From NCBI GenBank assembly GCA_964502465.1, contig CAZCWX010000708.1, positions 1 through 13,060 on the forward strand: a DNA stretch of 13,060 nucleotides. Reading direction: 5' to 3'. Positions 13,001 to 13,060 of the stretch are shown here, piece after piece. The notes under the pieces were generated by a model. That model searched no databases. It was not told the origin of the DNA and saw only the letters and a list, made by a program, of their open reading frames with translations. Position 1 is the first letter of the stretch. The number at the start of each line of letters is the position of its first letter. This DNA comes from CAZCWX01 sp964502465. GTDB lineage: Bacteria > Desulfobacterota > Binatia > Bin18. The translations under genes and the position numbers were made by a program.

Positions 13001-13060
13001 TTAAGCAGATCCCGGCGCTCAAACAGGTGATGGTGTTAGACACGTGCGCGGCCGGAGCAT
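10042..13060 (+). CDS. Secreted WD40-repeat protein with C-terminal caspase-like (peptidase C14) domain, 3' truncated by window end
   Basis: The ATG at 10042 follows GGAGG by 5 nt; the frame stays open to the window end (1006 codons seen). Residues 1-30 look like a signal peptide (hydrophobic core, SAWA). From about 47 to 673 there are 14 WD40-type blades, each with an FSPDG(R)-type turn and LW(D/E)VATG(Q/R)E(V/I)RRF, enough for two seven-bladed propellers. A conserved linker follows (DGSWAIVDPQGRYDASN, LKERYYTPRLLAKILGF), then an Ig-like or adhesion-type strand region with LTNRGGG...VLVNGKEV at about 772-795. The caspase-like domain starts near 854 (ELYAIVGG); the catalytic pair is visible: H944 in YLAGHGVA and C1002 in LDTCAAGA. 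WD40-caspase fusions are known from complex bacteria. Probably a periplasmic or surface protease controlled by propeller-bound ligands; the export and role are inferred. Confidence 0.9.
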   Translation, partial: MKQSLRFQKAWLGLALIVMTQCLHHSAWAQGSGGKANSQTSTNQPRLVVQLGHSAYSAAFSPDGHFVVTGGYDHTARLWETMTGREIRRFEGHTGGVFAVTFSPDSRFLLTGSSDKTAHLWEVASGQEIRRFEGHSGRVSAVAFSPDGRFLATAGIDTDKDKPDTIVRLWDTATGQEVRRFTEHTSNVTSTAFSPDGRFLLTGSWDHTARLWEVATGREIRRFMHSAVVKSVAFSPDGSLVLTGTSSSLDGSARLWEVATGREVQRFAGHTVAFSPDGQLALTLSGGATSFGVFGLAARFWDVSTGQEVRQLEGYAASQVMSDITAVAFSPNGRWALTVSSEVRLWDVVKGQEVRRLEGFSSEVRSVTFSPDGLKALTADTAGAAHLWDMTTGQEVRRFQGAGSIGTALFSPDGRFMLTGGEDFAPPRLFDITNGQEVLRFGEEENIDLVAFSPDGRLVATIGKNDARLWDVATGEELRQIASGSSVESLAFSPDGHFVLAIASGEKVKVQLWNVATGQQARSFEVEFFGKWGGLSRGIVTFSPDGRFVIVGGYSSGLGSTVLLDVNTGQEVWRFAGSVKSLAFSPDGRYVLTGGRETSELVEVKNGTAVFRVTGGKETAELWEVASGKAVRRFEHEDSVTSVAFFPDSRFVLTGSEDKTTRLWDTITGQELCRIISFRDGSWAIVDPQGRYDASNGGDIQGLHWVVGNESIALSQLKERYYTPRLLAKILGFDKEPLPMVEGLKSVHLFPQVEYKAPAPGSTQLKVTLTNRGGGIGRVQVLVNGKEVAADARGPKSDPQAASAELSIDLAGAPLQPGESNTIQVVAWNAKRYLSSRGVKVMWTPPGSPATQVPELYAIVGGISEYASPSLRLSFAAKDAEDMAKALELGAKRLFGVEKVHLTLLHTSDDPQALAPTKANIRKAFEAMRKAKPEDILVVYLAGHGVAWQGERDLYGYLTQEARSTDLSDPAVRARVAITSDELVEWIKQIPALKQVMVLDTCAAGA
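11818..11943 (+). repeat. Tandem 63-bp duplication inside a WD40 blade
   Basis: Two adjacent 21-codon units, TGGRETSELVEVKNGTAVFRV and TGGKETAELWEVASGKAVRRF, about 70% identical in DNA by hand count. The second unit has the normal LW(E)V ending of a blade. In the first the Trp is Val. This is a partial-blade duplication within the propeller region. Confidence 0.7.

Noticed and set aside
1..13060. CRISPR arrays, rRNA, tRNA genes or complete insertion sequences
   Set aside because: None seen. The only repeats are the integrase-tail pair, single hairpins, WD40 blades and the upstream element.

Overview
The window looks like part of the chromosome of a Gram-negative bacterium with a large genome, moderately GC-rich by eye. 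Several genes encode exported proteins with signal peptides and strong AGGAGG-type ribosome binding sites. It also holds a VIT/VWA-family protein, a deazaflavin (F420)-type nitroreductase-family protein and a giant WD40-caspase protein. This mix is typical of uncultured deltaproteobacterial, Tectomicrobia-like or related soil, sediment and sponge lineages. The sequence alone does not fix the taxon.

Layout. Bases 2-1039 are the 3' end of a VIT/VWA-domain protein, followed by a palindrome and an unrecognised membrane protein (1118-1894). Bases 1908-2050 hold a repeat ending in the tail of an integron-integrase-like tyrosine recombinase. A minus-strand operon follows (4442 down to 2184): a secreted protein with two lipocalin-like modules around a DUF3558-like domain, then a zinc metallopeptidase. 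Divergent from it, on the plus strand, are a NADAR/YbiA-type N-glycosidase (4637-5236) and a kinase-fold protein (5301-6272). A second copy of the repeat with the integrase tail (6241-6419) supplies the last codons and stop of the kinase gene. The two copies thus bracket about 4.2 kb in direct orientation. Next come a nitroreductase-family protein (6570-7022), a stand-alone T4-Pnkp-like HAD phosphatase (7055-7486), a gene-poor stretch with a possible minus-strand relic, and small membrane genes around a REP-like repeat (8101-8138). Three small exported proteins follow (8452, 9158, 9664). Last is a secreted 14-repeat WD40 protein with a C-terminal caspase-like protease domain, cut off by the window end.

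The least expected signal is non-coding. A roughly 40-bp element, GGAAAAA then about 15 nt then (C/A)GTCT(C/T), followed by an AG-rich block, lies 79-81 nt upstream of four start codons: both genes of the divergent pair, the coiled-coil gene at 8452 and the Tyr-rich gene at 9664. Its spacing fits an ECF-type sigma factor promoter, so these genes may form one envelope or stress regulon. Decayed-looking versions of the same element start both integrase-tail repeats.

Overall, the exported proteins, peptidases, ADP-ribose/NAD-linked NADAR enzyme, kinase and WD40-caspase suggest a stress, signalling or defence neighbourhood. That functional link is inference.
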